Source: Euprymna scolopes
Lineage: Eukaryota > Mollusca > Cephalopoda > Sepiida > Sepiolidae
NCBI GenBank assembly: GCA_024364805.1
Contig: CM044501.1
Location: 53,616,142 to 53,638,477 of the forward strand
Reading direction: 5' to 3'
Length of the DNA: 22,336 bases
Shown here in pieces: positions 1 through 9,065 of this stretch. The translations under genes and the position numbers were made by a program. How positions within the stretch are numbered: position 1 is the stretch's first letter; each line of letters starts with the position of its first letter. Below the pieces are notes generated by a model. It had not been told where the DNA came from. It searched no databases and was given only the letters and a program-made list of their open reading frames with translations.

Positions 1-28
<28 letters not shown>
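1..28. repeat. (AT)n microsatellite
   Basis: Uninterrupted AT dinucleotides open the window, so the true left edge of this array lies outside it. Confidence 0.95.
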
Positions 29-34
<6 letters not shown>

Positions 35-494
35 CCATACTTTTATTGTTCTTGTGAATATTCCAAGAATGATATTTTCCAGTTATATGAGAATAGACAA
101 TAAAATGAGATAGATAATACTACATTTTTCTGATGTTTCATGAGATTCAGAACATACACAAACACACACACACACATATTACAGTTCAATTCATAATTTT
201 TGAAAAGACATCTGAATTTCAGGTCGTTCATTTCCTTTTTTTTATTTGGGGATGCATTCGTGCCTTTTGATTCTCTTTCTTCGTTTTCTTCCATAAACTA
301 ATATTTGTAGACTATCACATGTATACTCTTAACAAAAAAGTTGACTGCCTGTAACATGTCCAGCGTATATGTTTTGTGTTTCGGAATTGATATGTTTTTT
401 TGAAAAAACGTTATTTATTCTTTAGAAATCATTTCCGCTGTACTGGCTAGTAGTTGAGCAATCGACAAATGAGCGATGGGTGTGTGAAACATTC
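29..494. other. AT-rich DNA without a recognised gene
   Basis: No coding frame here looks real. The only structure seen is a short (CA)n run near 154-176. The right part could be the body of the decayed Helitron whose 3' end lies at 495-540, but no matching 5' end was found. Confidence 0.6.
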
Positions 495-540
495 GTTGAT
501 CATTAATCAACTACGGGCAACGTCGAATAACCTTGCTAGT
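495..540 (+). mobile_element. decayed Helitron 3' terminus
   Basis: The octamer GGGCAACG (515-522) is followed after exactly 12 nt by GCTAGT (535-540). The same octamer, the same hexamer and the same 12-nt spacing occur at the 3' end of the intact non-autonomous Helitron at 4916-5324. Helitrons end in CTRR before a host T; here CTAG is 536-539 and T is 540. The GC hairpin present in the intact copy is largely lost. A separate hairpin, GTTGAT/ATCAAC with a 5-nt loop, lies just upstream at 495-511. The body and 5' end were not identified. Confidence 0.5.
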
Positions 541-578
541 ATATATATGTGTGTGTGCGTGTGTGCGTGTGTGTGTGT
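541..578. repeat. (AT)n/(GT)n microsatellite
   Basis: A short AT run passes into imperfect GT dinucleotides. Read on the minus strand it forms a CA-rich tail beyond the 3' end of the adjacent SINE. Confidence 0.9.
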
Positions 579-579
579 A

Positions 580-757
580 ATTATTTACTATACTAATTAT
601 TAAATACCTACACACACTAGTGTTTCATCCTTTCGGGAATCATCAGTGCATGGTGTCACGATTACCACCGGTCGATAGATTCGAACCTGGCAACAGAAGC
701 CATATATGACTCTATTAGCAAGGACTTAATCCATTCGGCCACCGTTAACCGCATGAA
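580..757 (-). mobile_element. tRNA-derived SINE
   Basis: Read on the minus strand, this stretch has an internal RNA polymerase III promoter: A box TGGCCGAATGG (plus 731-741) and B box GGTTCGAATC (plus 678-687), about 43 nt apart. That spacing suits a head derived from a tRNA with a long variable arm (Leu or Ser class). A tRNA-unrelated body follows, containing GATTCCCGAAAGGATGAAAC, then an AT-rich tail running into a CA-rich repeat. It has no cloverleaf pairing good enough to call a functional tRNA. Cephalopods are known to carry tRNA-derived SINE families with a shared core, but I cannot assign this copy to a named family. Confidence 0.7.
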
Positions 758-775
758 ATGCTGCTGAAATTATCT

Positions 776-777
776 CC

Positions 778-870
<93 letters not shown>
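776..870. repeat. self-complementary (CT)n(AT)n(GA)n block
   Basis: A CT run (about 776-793), an AT run (about 793-828) and a GA run (about 830-870) follow each other. CT and GA are complementary and AT is self-complementary, so the whole block can fold into one near-perfect hairpin. It lies exactly between two SINE tails in opposite orientation. Confidence 0.9.
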
Positions 871-873
<3 letters not shown>

Positions 874-932
874 TTCCCCAAATGATGAAACACTAGTATG
901 TGTAGGTATTTAATAATTATTATAATAAATAA
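869..932 (+). mobile_element. SINE 3' tail fragment, opposite orientation
   Basis: This is an inverted copy of 580-643, the tail of the neighbouring SINE. Over the 49-bp core (884-932 against 580-628) only three or four differences were counted by eye. The tRNA-like head is missing, so this is either a 5'-truncated second insertion or an inverted duplication that arose with the hairpin-forming microsatellite. Confidence 0.7.
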
Positions 933-1157
933 TCATGTCAGCCCCCTTAAGAAACTCGTTTCTCATCATTGAGCACTTTCAATTGAAATAAAGTCGGTCA
1001 ATTTAGCTCATATGCGCAGAGCATTATATAATGATATGATCACTCTGACAGACTTTAAAAACATTTAAAAATAAATGTTTAAATTTCCACAGTATTTCAT
1101 GCGGTTAATAGTGGCAAACTGTTTAGTATCTGAGAGAGACAGAGAAAAAGAAAGAGA

Positions 1158-1195
<38 letters not shown>

Positions 1196-1458
1196 AATAT
1201 GATGCATATTTGGACCGTGTAGAAATGATGTCTCCTATCAACAGAATACATGTTGGTGAGAACGCTTCGACTTTGGCAAGAGATCGTTGGTAATTTGTAC
1301 GATATTGACATAGCATCACTTCATGTAAAGATGAACCCCAGTTACTTTACTGCCTAACATTTATAAAAATTATTTTGTTATATTTTTCCAACCTTTTATT
1401 TTTTTACCAATGCTTATTATGTTTATATAAAAACTACTACACACTTTTGAATATGACA
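933..1458. other. no gene seen; contains a GA microsatellite
   Basis: Imperfect (GA)n occupies about 1132-1195. The open frames across it are only translations of the repeat (Arg-Glu one way, Leu-Ser the other) and are not genes. The remainder is AT-rich and unassigned. Confidence 0.8.
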
Positions 1459-1875
1459 TTTTTTTATTCAATTTTCACCCTAAACAAGGCACAGTGCCAC
1501 TTTGGAGGGGCTACTATCGGAGATATAAGTTGCAAAGATATTATGAATGGAGATGAGTAGCAAGATGTTTGTTCACATTACTCTTGAACTTCTGCATGTC
1601 AGTACAGTTTGGAAAGCAGAATTCCGGAAGGGAGTTCCAGAGTTTAGAAGTTCTGGGGAAGAAACTATGTGAGTAGAAGTATTTCTTACATCTAGGGATA
1701 TCTAATGTGAAGGGCTGGGAATTAGCTGCTTATCGAGTTTGCCGGTGGTTTTCACGTCGAGGGGGTACAAGTGCTTGTAACGCGTGAGAGCATTCACCAT
1801 TAAAGTACTTGTAGATCAGGCAAAGTGATGCAACATTTCGTTGATGAGACAGAGGCTGAAGCCCAGATGACATTT
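1459..1875 (-). mobile_element. 5'-truncated LINE, C-terminus of ORF2
   Basis: Minus-strand translation from about 1872 down to a TAA at 1541-1543 gives QPLSHQRNVASL, a middle part, then FFPRTSKLWNSLPEFCFP and KFKSNVNKHL. These align with QPLSHRRDVASL, FFLRTARLWNSVPSACFP and VFKSNVSKFL at the C-terminus of the long LINE at 9910-10272, so both belong to related families. One in-frame TAA interrupts the middle of this copy. After the stop comes a 3' untranslated part, ending in an A-rich tail near 1459. The upstream reverse transcriptase and endonuclease are absent, as usual for a LINE that stopped reverse transcription early. Confidence 0.75.
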
Positions 1876-2445
1876 AAATTGATTTTATTTGTCGGCTTTA
1901 ATACCATAGAACATATTTGCAATAAAAGCTGCGTTGTCTTCTGACGCGGTCAAAATTTGAGATGCTATAAAACTGTACCATAACGCGATTAAAATCATAC
2001 AATTATAAACAGATCCAAATATATAGTAGAATTATTAACGGAAGGTTATTAAGAAGGCATTAGACATTTGGTTAAAATGCAATAAAAATATTAACTGAAA
2101 CAAACGTCTAAAACTATAGTTCATAGAATTCAAATAAAGAGAACGTGTATGGTGAAATCCACACACGCGTAACATATTTATAATAAATCAAGTCTCAGAA
2201 TAAAACTGAAATTTCGAATATTTTTAGGGCTTATACAGCTATAATTCTAAAATAGTAGGAAAATATCGTTTTTGATAGGCCATTATTTAGAATACAACTA
2301 TCACTGAACCATAAACGCAAATATATAAACAGGATGAATACTTTTCATCGATTTTAACACGTGTGTTTCGTTTCGCTTTTAAACAAAATGTATCAGCGTT
2401 ATAAGTGATATTCTTGTCCTGTCAATTCCGTTTAATTAATATATA

Positions 2446-2448
<3 letters not shown>
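1876..2448. other. AT-rich DNA, nothing recognised
   Basis: No open frame, repeat or RNA signature was identified between the LINE fragment and the next microsatellite. Confidence 0.6.

Positions 2449-2520
<72 letters not shown>
2449..2520. repeat. (AT)n microsatellite, about 36 units
   Basis: A pure AT array. Reading frames through it give Tyr-Ile repeats only and do not mark a gene. Confidence 0.95.
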
Positions 2521-2524
<4 letters not shown>

Positions 2525-3911
2525 CCCCGGGGATTTTGTTTAAATCATTACAAGTTTTTTTTCAATCGACAGGACAATAAAATTATCCTACCGATCTCAT
2601 CAGACAATCCAAGCCAAAATAAATTAGGAGGAAGATTCTTTTAAATTACAAATGAGCATAAAAAATATAGAGTTGGAGTGCTGGGTAGATAGAGGAGACG
2701 GAGGAATGAGTAGGTAAAAAGGAAAAGAAAAAGAAATGAAAATAAATAAAAGGGATGGGGGAGTAATATAGATTATATGAAGTGAGAATTGTAATTAAAG
2801 ATTTAGAATAGAAGGAAAGAAATTGAAATGAATAAAAAAGAATTAAAAGAAGAGAGGATATTATATGCCAAGAGGGGGAAAAGGAGGAGAAAGGGAAAAT
2901 ACAAGGGAGTTAGAAAAAAAGACCGAAATAGATAAATAACGAAGAATGTCAAACACGTGTCTGTAGCGGGCCACAGTGATTTGCGCGTGCCAACAAAGTT
3001 ATAAATTCGGTTAGAGTTTTGTGGTGTACATTTCACTGTGGTGGTGGTAGGGGCAGATAGAGCAAAGATAGACTTAACTAAAATTCCATAACTACTCAAT
3101 AAATATATTACAGCATCCCCTTTACTTTGACATCTTTTACTAATTAAAACTCTATACTCATTATCCCTCTCATTTTTATTGGACGCATCAGTTTTACTTC
3201 TTTTTGAACTGGACGTATCTTTGCTCTATCTGCCATTTACATATGACAAAGTTGCTGTAATATTTCGCAAAATCTACAACCAGACCTCTCATCAATGATT
3301 TTATTATCTGCATGTATCGATAATGTATAGAAAAATACATCTATAATTCCGATGTAGCCATGTATACGCAGCCAAATACTTATATTGCTGTTTTATTTAC
3401 TTGTATGTGTTATTTGTTATTTCAATCTGTTTAAAGTGAATGGGTACTAGACAATGTGAATCTGTTAATCAGTAAAAACAGTATGCACTATTGATAAGAA
3501 AATCTTGTTGCTCCAATTTAGTTTAAACTCTTGGGAAAACCAATGACGACGAAGAAATGTGTGCCGACATTACAAACTTTGATCTTCATACAGCATTCGA
3601 TACTGTTCAGTATTATTTAGTTTTGAAAAGAAAAGATAATTGAATTAAGCAAAAACAAAAACAAAAGAAATGTAAAAAAAATGTCTGGAAAACAGATTTA
3701 TAGATTTATGAATATAAAACTTGGTACTGACTTACTAGTTTATTACGATGTATTTTCAAAACAGTGTACATTATCCGTAGTAAGACATTTCTTTATTTAC
3801 TTTTTTTTATGTACTGGAAAAATTATATCAAAATGTTCAGTGCAGATTTCTTTTAGAGTTTATGTGCTTTGTAATTAAGACTTCTTCATAAATCTCATCA
3901 TATATCGTACC
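2521..3911. other. no gene seen; purine-rich stretch and 19-bp inverted repeat
   Basis: About 2670-2940 is strongly purine-rich on the plus strand, with GGA and GAA clusters. A perfect 19-bp inverted repeat links 3052-3070 to 3216-3234. The rest is AT-rich without a credible frame. Confidence 0.6.
3052..3234. repeat. perfect 19-bp inverted repeat pair
   Basis: GGCAGATAGAGCAAAGATA at 3052-3070 is matched by its exact reverse complement at 3216-3234, with 145 bp between. The arms are too short to assign to a transposon family, and no target-site duplication was found. Confidence 0.6.
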
Positions 3912-4049
3912 TTAGGGTTGGCTGGTTTTCAGAGAGTCCTTCTTCTTGTTAACGGCAATTTGGTAACCTGGAGGATTGCACTTGTCAATTTCAGACACCG
4001 AATGTAATAAGGCTCCGCGGTTGCGTGATAATCCAAAGAAAGGTTTGGT
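3912..4049 (-). other. possible exon or coding relic, unidentified
   Basis: The minus strand is open for 45 codons before a TAA (3912-3914), with more balanced codon use than its surroundings. It contains FFGLSRNRGALLHS, then SEIDKCNPPGYQIAVNKKKD, and ends KTSQP. An in-frame TGA lies just upstream at 4050-4052. A polypyrimidine-poor acceptor-like TTTGCAG lies further upstream on the minus strand (about 4070-4076), and GGTACG follows the stop codon. A second minus-strand frame is also open over the same stretch, which weakens the case. No protein family was recognised. It could be a host exon, a transposon remnant or chance. Confidence 0.25.
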
Positions 4050-4052
4050 TCA

Positions 4053-4915
4053 GAATACACGAATGAATACTGCAAAGTAAATATTACTAATTTCTTTCTT
4101 TTAATTGATTCCCCATGTCTAGTACGACTTTACTTAACATACACCGTCGCATAAACAACCGGATTATAAATGGATCTTTATATTGTCGACTACCAAGTTT
4201 TTACAAAAGCATTGCTCACACGATTACTCGCTTATTCATGCTTGTTGCGAATCTGTTTGTCATGGATGATTCTGTTAGGAATCGGAGTTTCACACAGCAT
4301 ATCCCTGTCACCACTTATCTCGACGAACATTTGGGCTGTCTGCCCCAAATGTATATAAACAAAACTCCGTTAAAACACCTGCGTTAGTTTATTAGTTAAT
4401 GAAAGAATGGTTAACTATGTAACGCACTACAGAAAAGAATTGGAACACCCTGAAATATCTCCTGATTTTGTTCTATAATTTAAAAGTGTGCAAACATATT
4501 TATTGTTTTATATTTAAGTATCTTTACAGATGCTGCAAATAGAATATACATTGTCATGTAGAAAATACATTTAGATATAACAGATGTGGAAAGAAAAAGA
4601 TGACATGAAAATATCACATGATTTTAAATGAGTTACGTTGTTTATAAGCAAAACAGAACACACGTGTTTAAATATAGACTCTAGCTTATTACACGCAGGA
4701 ATTTGTATACGTCTCTCTGCTAAATTAATTGAGGAAGTAACTGCTCGACAAACAACATGTTACTTGCAAACTACTATTGAGTAATGACGCCGTAGGTACT
4801 GCTTGAAAAACCAAATTTTTAATTTCCTCGGAAAATATTTAATGAATTCCTTTGGAATAATGATAATAATAATTTCCATATCCTTCTGTTTCATTTCAGA
4901 TATTATTTTATATAA
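4053..4915. other. no confident gene
   Basis: A plus-strand frame of 90 codons spans 4115-4387, but a second plus frame is open across the same bases and neither shows a recognisable domain. A short stretch at 4427-4450 recalls Tc1-type transposon ends but has no partner. The remainder is AT-rich. Confidence 0.5.
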
Positions 4916-5324
4916 TCTATATATCTATAAAAGTGAACGTGTCTGTCTGTCTGTCTGTGTACATTTCCCTACGCAATAACTCTGTCAATTTTTAGTCTAT
5001 AGACTTGAAATTTGAAATACCGGGTACTGAGATTTGGGAAAATCGATGTGACGGGTGTCAGCCAGAAATTTGGCTGTTTAGGGGTCAAATTTCAACGATT
5101 TGACCTTTAAGAACTCTACCAAACTCCTCCGACAATTTTGGGTCTAGACACTTGAAATTTTAGATATAGGTTCCTTGAACCTGGATCTAACTTAATAAAG
5201 TGATTTGAGCCCGAAACTATAAATTTTAAAGGGTCATAATAGGGGTCAAATTAAAAAAAAATTACTTTTTTTTTGCTCAGCATACACCTCCAAACACCCG
5301 GGCAACGCCGGGCTGAAATGCTAG
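4916..5324 (+). mobile_element. non-autonomous Helitron, complete ends
   Basis: The element begins TCTATATATCTATAAAAGTG and ends ATGCTAG. It lies between A (4915) and T (5325), which is the canonical Helitron arrangement: 5' TC, 3' CTRR, insertion between A and T, no target-site duplication. A GC hairpin, CCCGG (5297-5301) and CCGGG (5308-5312) with loop GCAACG, sits 8 nt before the terminal CTAG (5321-5324), as rolling-circle termination requires. A short TCTG tandem lies near the 5' end (about 4940-4958). The 409-bp body has no coding frame, so it would depend on Rep-helicase supplied by an autonomous relative. It resembles short Helitrons known in other animals. Whether the decayed Helitron at 9066-18350 is its partner cannot be tested because that element's own ends were not found. 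Confidence 0.85.
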
Positions 5325-5481
5325 TTAGATATAATATTGATTAAAAAATATCTTTCACAAAATAAAGTCTTAGGAGTTTGCAATATTACCATAACATTTA
5401 ATAATTGTCCGTTGGCACTATTACTACTACTCTTTATTTCTATAACAGATCCAGACTGACGGCTTGCTAAAATTAAAGAGT

Positions 5482-5532
<51 letters not shown>

Positions 5533-5856
5533 TGAGAAAGAGAGAGAGGTGAGCGAGGAGGAAAGGCAAGGTGTTAAAGATGTTATGTGCAACGGAAGAG
5601 TAATCGATGGCGGGCTGCTAACTTGTGTGTGAAAAATTTGGGGGTTGAATCTGCCTTAGATTTGTAGGCGGAAGAAGAAGGGTCGCTATTCGTATTGATA
5701 TTTCTTTCTTTATTACTTTTTTCACTTTTCTTTCGTCCCCTCCTTCCTACCTAAATTAAAATACACACACAAATATTATACAATTTACAAAATAAAAACA
5801 AAATAGGTTATACTATACTAATCTTGTGTAATGTGTAAATAAAATTAAAAAAAAAA
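5325..5856. other. no gene seen; GA microsatellite
   Basis: Imperfect (GA)n spans about 5484-5549. Downstream (about 5600-5690) is a moderately GC-rich patch with a loose resemblance to a pol III B box, too weak to call a SINE. Confidence 0.7.
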
Positions 5857-6693
5857 TGGTAAATGTTTTACTTTAACTACAACAGACTATCGACTAATAC
5901 AATTTGGTTATTTAACGGTTTTCGGGATCGCTGACAACGAATCTGATATTCAAACCCGCCGTGAATTTACTGTTTGCACGGTATAAACCTCTAGACCCTC
6001 CCACTATTTTGCGCCATGTAACCGTATTCATTAATGCTCTACGTGTGCAGTTATTATTAAAATGTACATACACACGGACGGAGTCATGTGACCTTTCACA
6101 ACGCGCATGAATACATGGCGGACATTTTAAATGACAGGACATATTTTTCATGAAATATTGTTTTTTTTATCTCATTAGTAAAATTGAGAGGGGTGTTGCT
6201 TGCAGAAAAATTGTAAATTAAACTGCAGAAACACCTGCTAAATGATGTACACGTTCTATAATTGAATACTCACATCCCTAAAAAAAAACAAAAAAAAAAC
6301 AATTGGAACGAAAAACTGAAATGTTTTTGTAAACCGCTCGTGAAAACTTATTCTTTGGATCAATTAAAAAACATCAAAAACTACGTAACACAGAAAAATG
6401 AACATATTTTGTTTTTGAAAACGTACTTGTTATTTCGAATGTCTGCTAAAAAAATTTCCCACGATGTGACAAGTCACTTTACTACGCACGGGCACACGCG
6501 AACGCGTCATGTAAGAATAGCGTAAACGAAGACGGTGAGATGGCACAAAATAGTGCGAGGGTCCAGGGGTTAATACCATGCCAACCGTAAATTTGCGACG
6601 AGTTTGAATATCAGATTCGTTTTCAGTGATCTCGAAAACCTCTCCCAAACCAACTTTTATTGGTCGGTGTTCTGTTGTAGTTAAAGTAAACAT
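5857..6693. repeat. inverted-repeat (foldback/MITE-like) element
   Basis: The left arm, from about 5857, matches the reverse complement of the right arm, which ends at about 6693. Anchors shared by both arms read inward as ACTTTAACTACAACAGA, ACGAATCTGATATTCAAAC and CACTATTTTG. The outer 180 bp or so aligns well, and a weaker match continues inward to about 6150 on the left and 6405 on the right, leaving a central spacer of roughly 255 bp. No transposase is present. It may be a non-autonomous DNA transposon with long terminal inverted repeats or an inverted duplication. The right arm has an 87-codon minus-strand frame (6430-6693), but the left arm does not keep it open. Confidence 0.65.
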
Positions 6694-8214
6694 TTATAAA
6701 AACATTAAAGATGAGGGTAAAGCTTCCATATGTATGCAAAAAAAAAGAAGAAAAATACCAACACTTTACATTTCTATTTAAAAAATAGATTTAAACGTCT
6801 ATTTTTTTTTATCATTTACATTAAAAAAAATACTTTTCCTGCAGTTTAAAACCCGTTTTTCCGTGAGTCTTGCTCGCCACCGCCCGGCGGAAACTGCCGG
6901 ATTATACCGAATGAGCAGACGATAATAAATGGAAGAAAAAAAGTAAAAGCTGGGGAAAAAGGGATTATTATTGCGCCACGAAGTATAAACTCCCTAACTA
7001 CGTTGCTATTTGTTGTATCTGTGTGTGCGATATCCAGCTGCTTACAGAAAATACGTAAGTATACAAATTACTTAAATATTTTCATTACATTTTATCAAGA
7101 AAACATTTTTGCTTGTTTTTTCCCCTCCTATTTAGAAAAAGGAAGCGCCTTAACTTTGGAGTTAGGATAAGGGTTAGTTTTCGACAGTTTTTCTTTTGTT
7201 TTTTCTTAAAAAAAAGGTTTCATTAAATATCACAAATGACTAGAAAAGTTTTTAAAAACCCTTTTTTTTTGAGGGGCGGTCTTTGGAGTTTTTTTTTTTT
7301 CTAAACGATCTCTAGAACTTTTGAAGAATACTCTTGGCTGGCTCCATTCACCATAATACCGCATTCACACTGTGGAATTAAGCCTACTTAATAAAATTCC
7401 TAAACGTTTTTATAAAAATTATGGGTGTATGTTTGTGTGTACTTTTTTTTTTAAATATACAAAAACAGAAACAAATTCACTGGAAGAAGTCGTTTTGTTT
7501 TAGAGGGTTCTTTTGAATTTAAAAAAAAATAAATATCAAAATGCAACCGGAAGCAAAATTGTACAAAACTTTTTTTAGGGGGGGTGTTTGTTGTTTTTCT
7601 TTGTTTTTTTTTAAGAACATTTTCTATAAATAATAAAAACGGACCAAAAGAAAAGTTTTAGAAAAACTATTTATGCCCCAAAAGATGTCTGCTACGATCC
7701 TTTTTCGCTAAGCCCAAACAGCGCACGAGTTAGCGTTTCCCTACCATTGCGATCGGTCTTTATCGGTTATTTCCATATAAAATATGCTGCTTATGGTGTT
7801 TTCTAAACAGTTTACTTCTTAGAAGTAAAAAAAAAAACAACCGTTTTATTCTTACCATAAGGAAATGTGGACGATTCATGCATGTTTCATTTTTGACTCC
7901 TTAGCAGTCCCCACTTTGTTTTTCATGCTTTATTTGGAGACATATGAGCAATTTGATTGTATTTGTAAATAGTTAATCAGTTTTTAAATCAAGAATATTT
8001 AGACATTAACAAGTTTAATCGGAAATTTAATTTTAGTTACATAAAATGTGGTTTCATTTACTTGGGACGGAGTAGATGAATTTTTTAAAACGATTTAGAG
8101 GATAAAGCCATTTTTTTGTACTTTTCTTCGATGATAGACAGTTATATTAAAATGACGATATATAAATTTTTACGTTTTCTTTTTATTTTGGGGTTCATTT
8201 CTTTTATTCATTTG
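6694..8214. other. no confident gene; homopolymer-rich
   Basis: Many A and T homopolymers of 8-12 nt occur. A GC-richer island at about 6850-6920 contains CCGCCCGGCGG. It is followed at about 7052-7062 by ATACGTAAGTA, which resembles a 5' splice site. This could be a promoter with a non-coding first exon, but nothing confirms transcription. No coding frame was recognised. Confidence 0.45.
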
Positions 8215-8582
8215 CCTTTCATCTCACCTAGCCTTGTCGCCACCTACTTTACTGCTGCACCTCTTTCTCACCCTTACTATACCTTGATCCCCCTAACTTT
8301 CCGCTCTCACTTTATCACTCTCTTCCCATTCCGCTATCCTATCCTCACTCCTCCTCCTCCTCCTCCACTTTTTCACTTCCTCGTGTTCCCACCCCCATTC
8401 CATTACCCCTATTTTCCACCTCCCTCACCCATTCCTATTCTTCGCAACTGTACCCTAGCTGCTTCTTACTTCTCTATACATATTTTTGAACTTTATTCAA
8501 TTAGTTCGTTTTTTATTATATTGCTCAAATCAGATCCACCGAGATATGCGACCACAAAGTGAAAATTAGAGAGCCAGATTGT

Positions 8583-8626
<44 letters not shown>

Positions 8627-8790
8627 GACAGAGAAAAAAGAAAGAGAAAGAGTGACACAGGAAGATGGCAATGGAAAAGAAGTTAGGATCAAAGTAAATA
8701 AAAGATTGATAGAGAGAAGATACGCGCAAAGAGAAAGCAAGTGAAAGAGAGAAAGAAGATCGTCAAGGAAAACCCTTTGAGAGGAAGATG
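8215..8790. repeat. polypyrimidine tract followed by polypurine tract with (GA)n
   Basis: About 8215-8460 is C/T-rich on the plus strand, including a CCT run near 8348-8368. About 8570-8780 is A/G-rich, including (GA)n at 8584-8630. A 148-codon frame over the pyrimidine tract (8116-8562) encodes a Pro/Phe/Ser/Leu low-complexity string that follows from base composition, so it is not called as a gene. Confidence 0.75.
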
Positions 8791-9065
8791 AGTGAGGACA
8801 GACACAGGACAGTGGGCTGGCGATTGAGTGACCACGAAAAGGGAACTCAAACTAGCCAAGAGACCGCGCAAGGCTTACCACTCCGACCACTCTTTGACCA
8901 TTTTTATGAATTCTTTAACTTGTTTCTCATTCAATTTCCACATAATTGACATATTATTGCCAACTATATTGCATTGGAAACCTTTATTTATATTCATAAT
9001 TATAATAATGCAATATGTGATACATTTTTTACTATTTATTTATGAACAAGATAACATTTTATTAA
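8791..9065. other. no gene recognised
   Basis: A frame of 53 codons opens at ATG 8788 and closes before 8950, with no family resemblance. The remainder up to 9065 is AT-rich. Confidence 0.5.

Noticed and set aside
1075-1319. Overlapping frames on both strands across the GA repeat
   Set aside because: They are translations of (GA)n/(CT)n and give only Arg-Glu or Leu-Ser strings.
2405-2644. 79-codon frame with a Tyr-Ile repeat
   Set aside because: The repeat is the (AT)n microsatellite; the flanking residues show no domain.
4115-4387. 90-codon frame
   Set aside because: A second plus-strand frame is open over the same bases and neither resembles a known protein. Too weak to call.
4427-4450. 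Tc1-like terminal sequence around AAAAGAATTGGAACACC
   Set aside because: No inverted partner occurs in the window and there is no flanking TA duplication, so it could be chance.
5600-5690. Possible tRNA-derived SINE
   Set aside because: GGTTGAATC is only a partial B box and the A box is poor; no tail or repeat partner.
7155-7180. Telomere-like TTAGG/TTAGGG words
   Set aside because: Only one or two scattered words, no tandem array.
8116-8562. 148-codon Pro/Phe/Ser-rich frame
   Set aside because: It is explained by the polypyrimidine tract; the composition forces the residues and removes stops.
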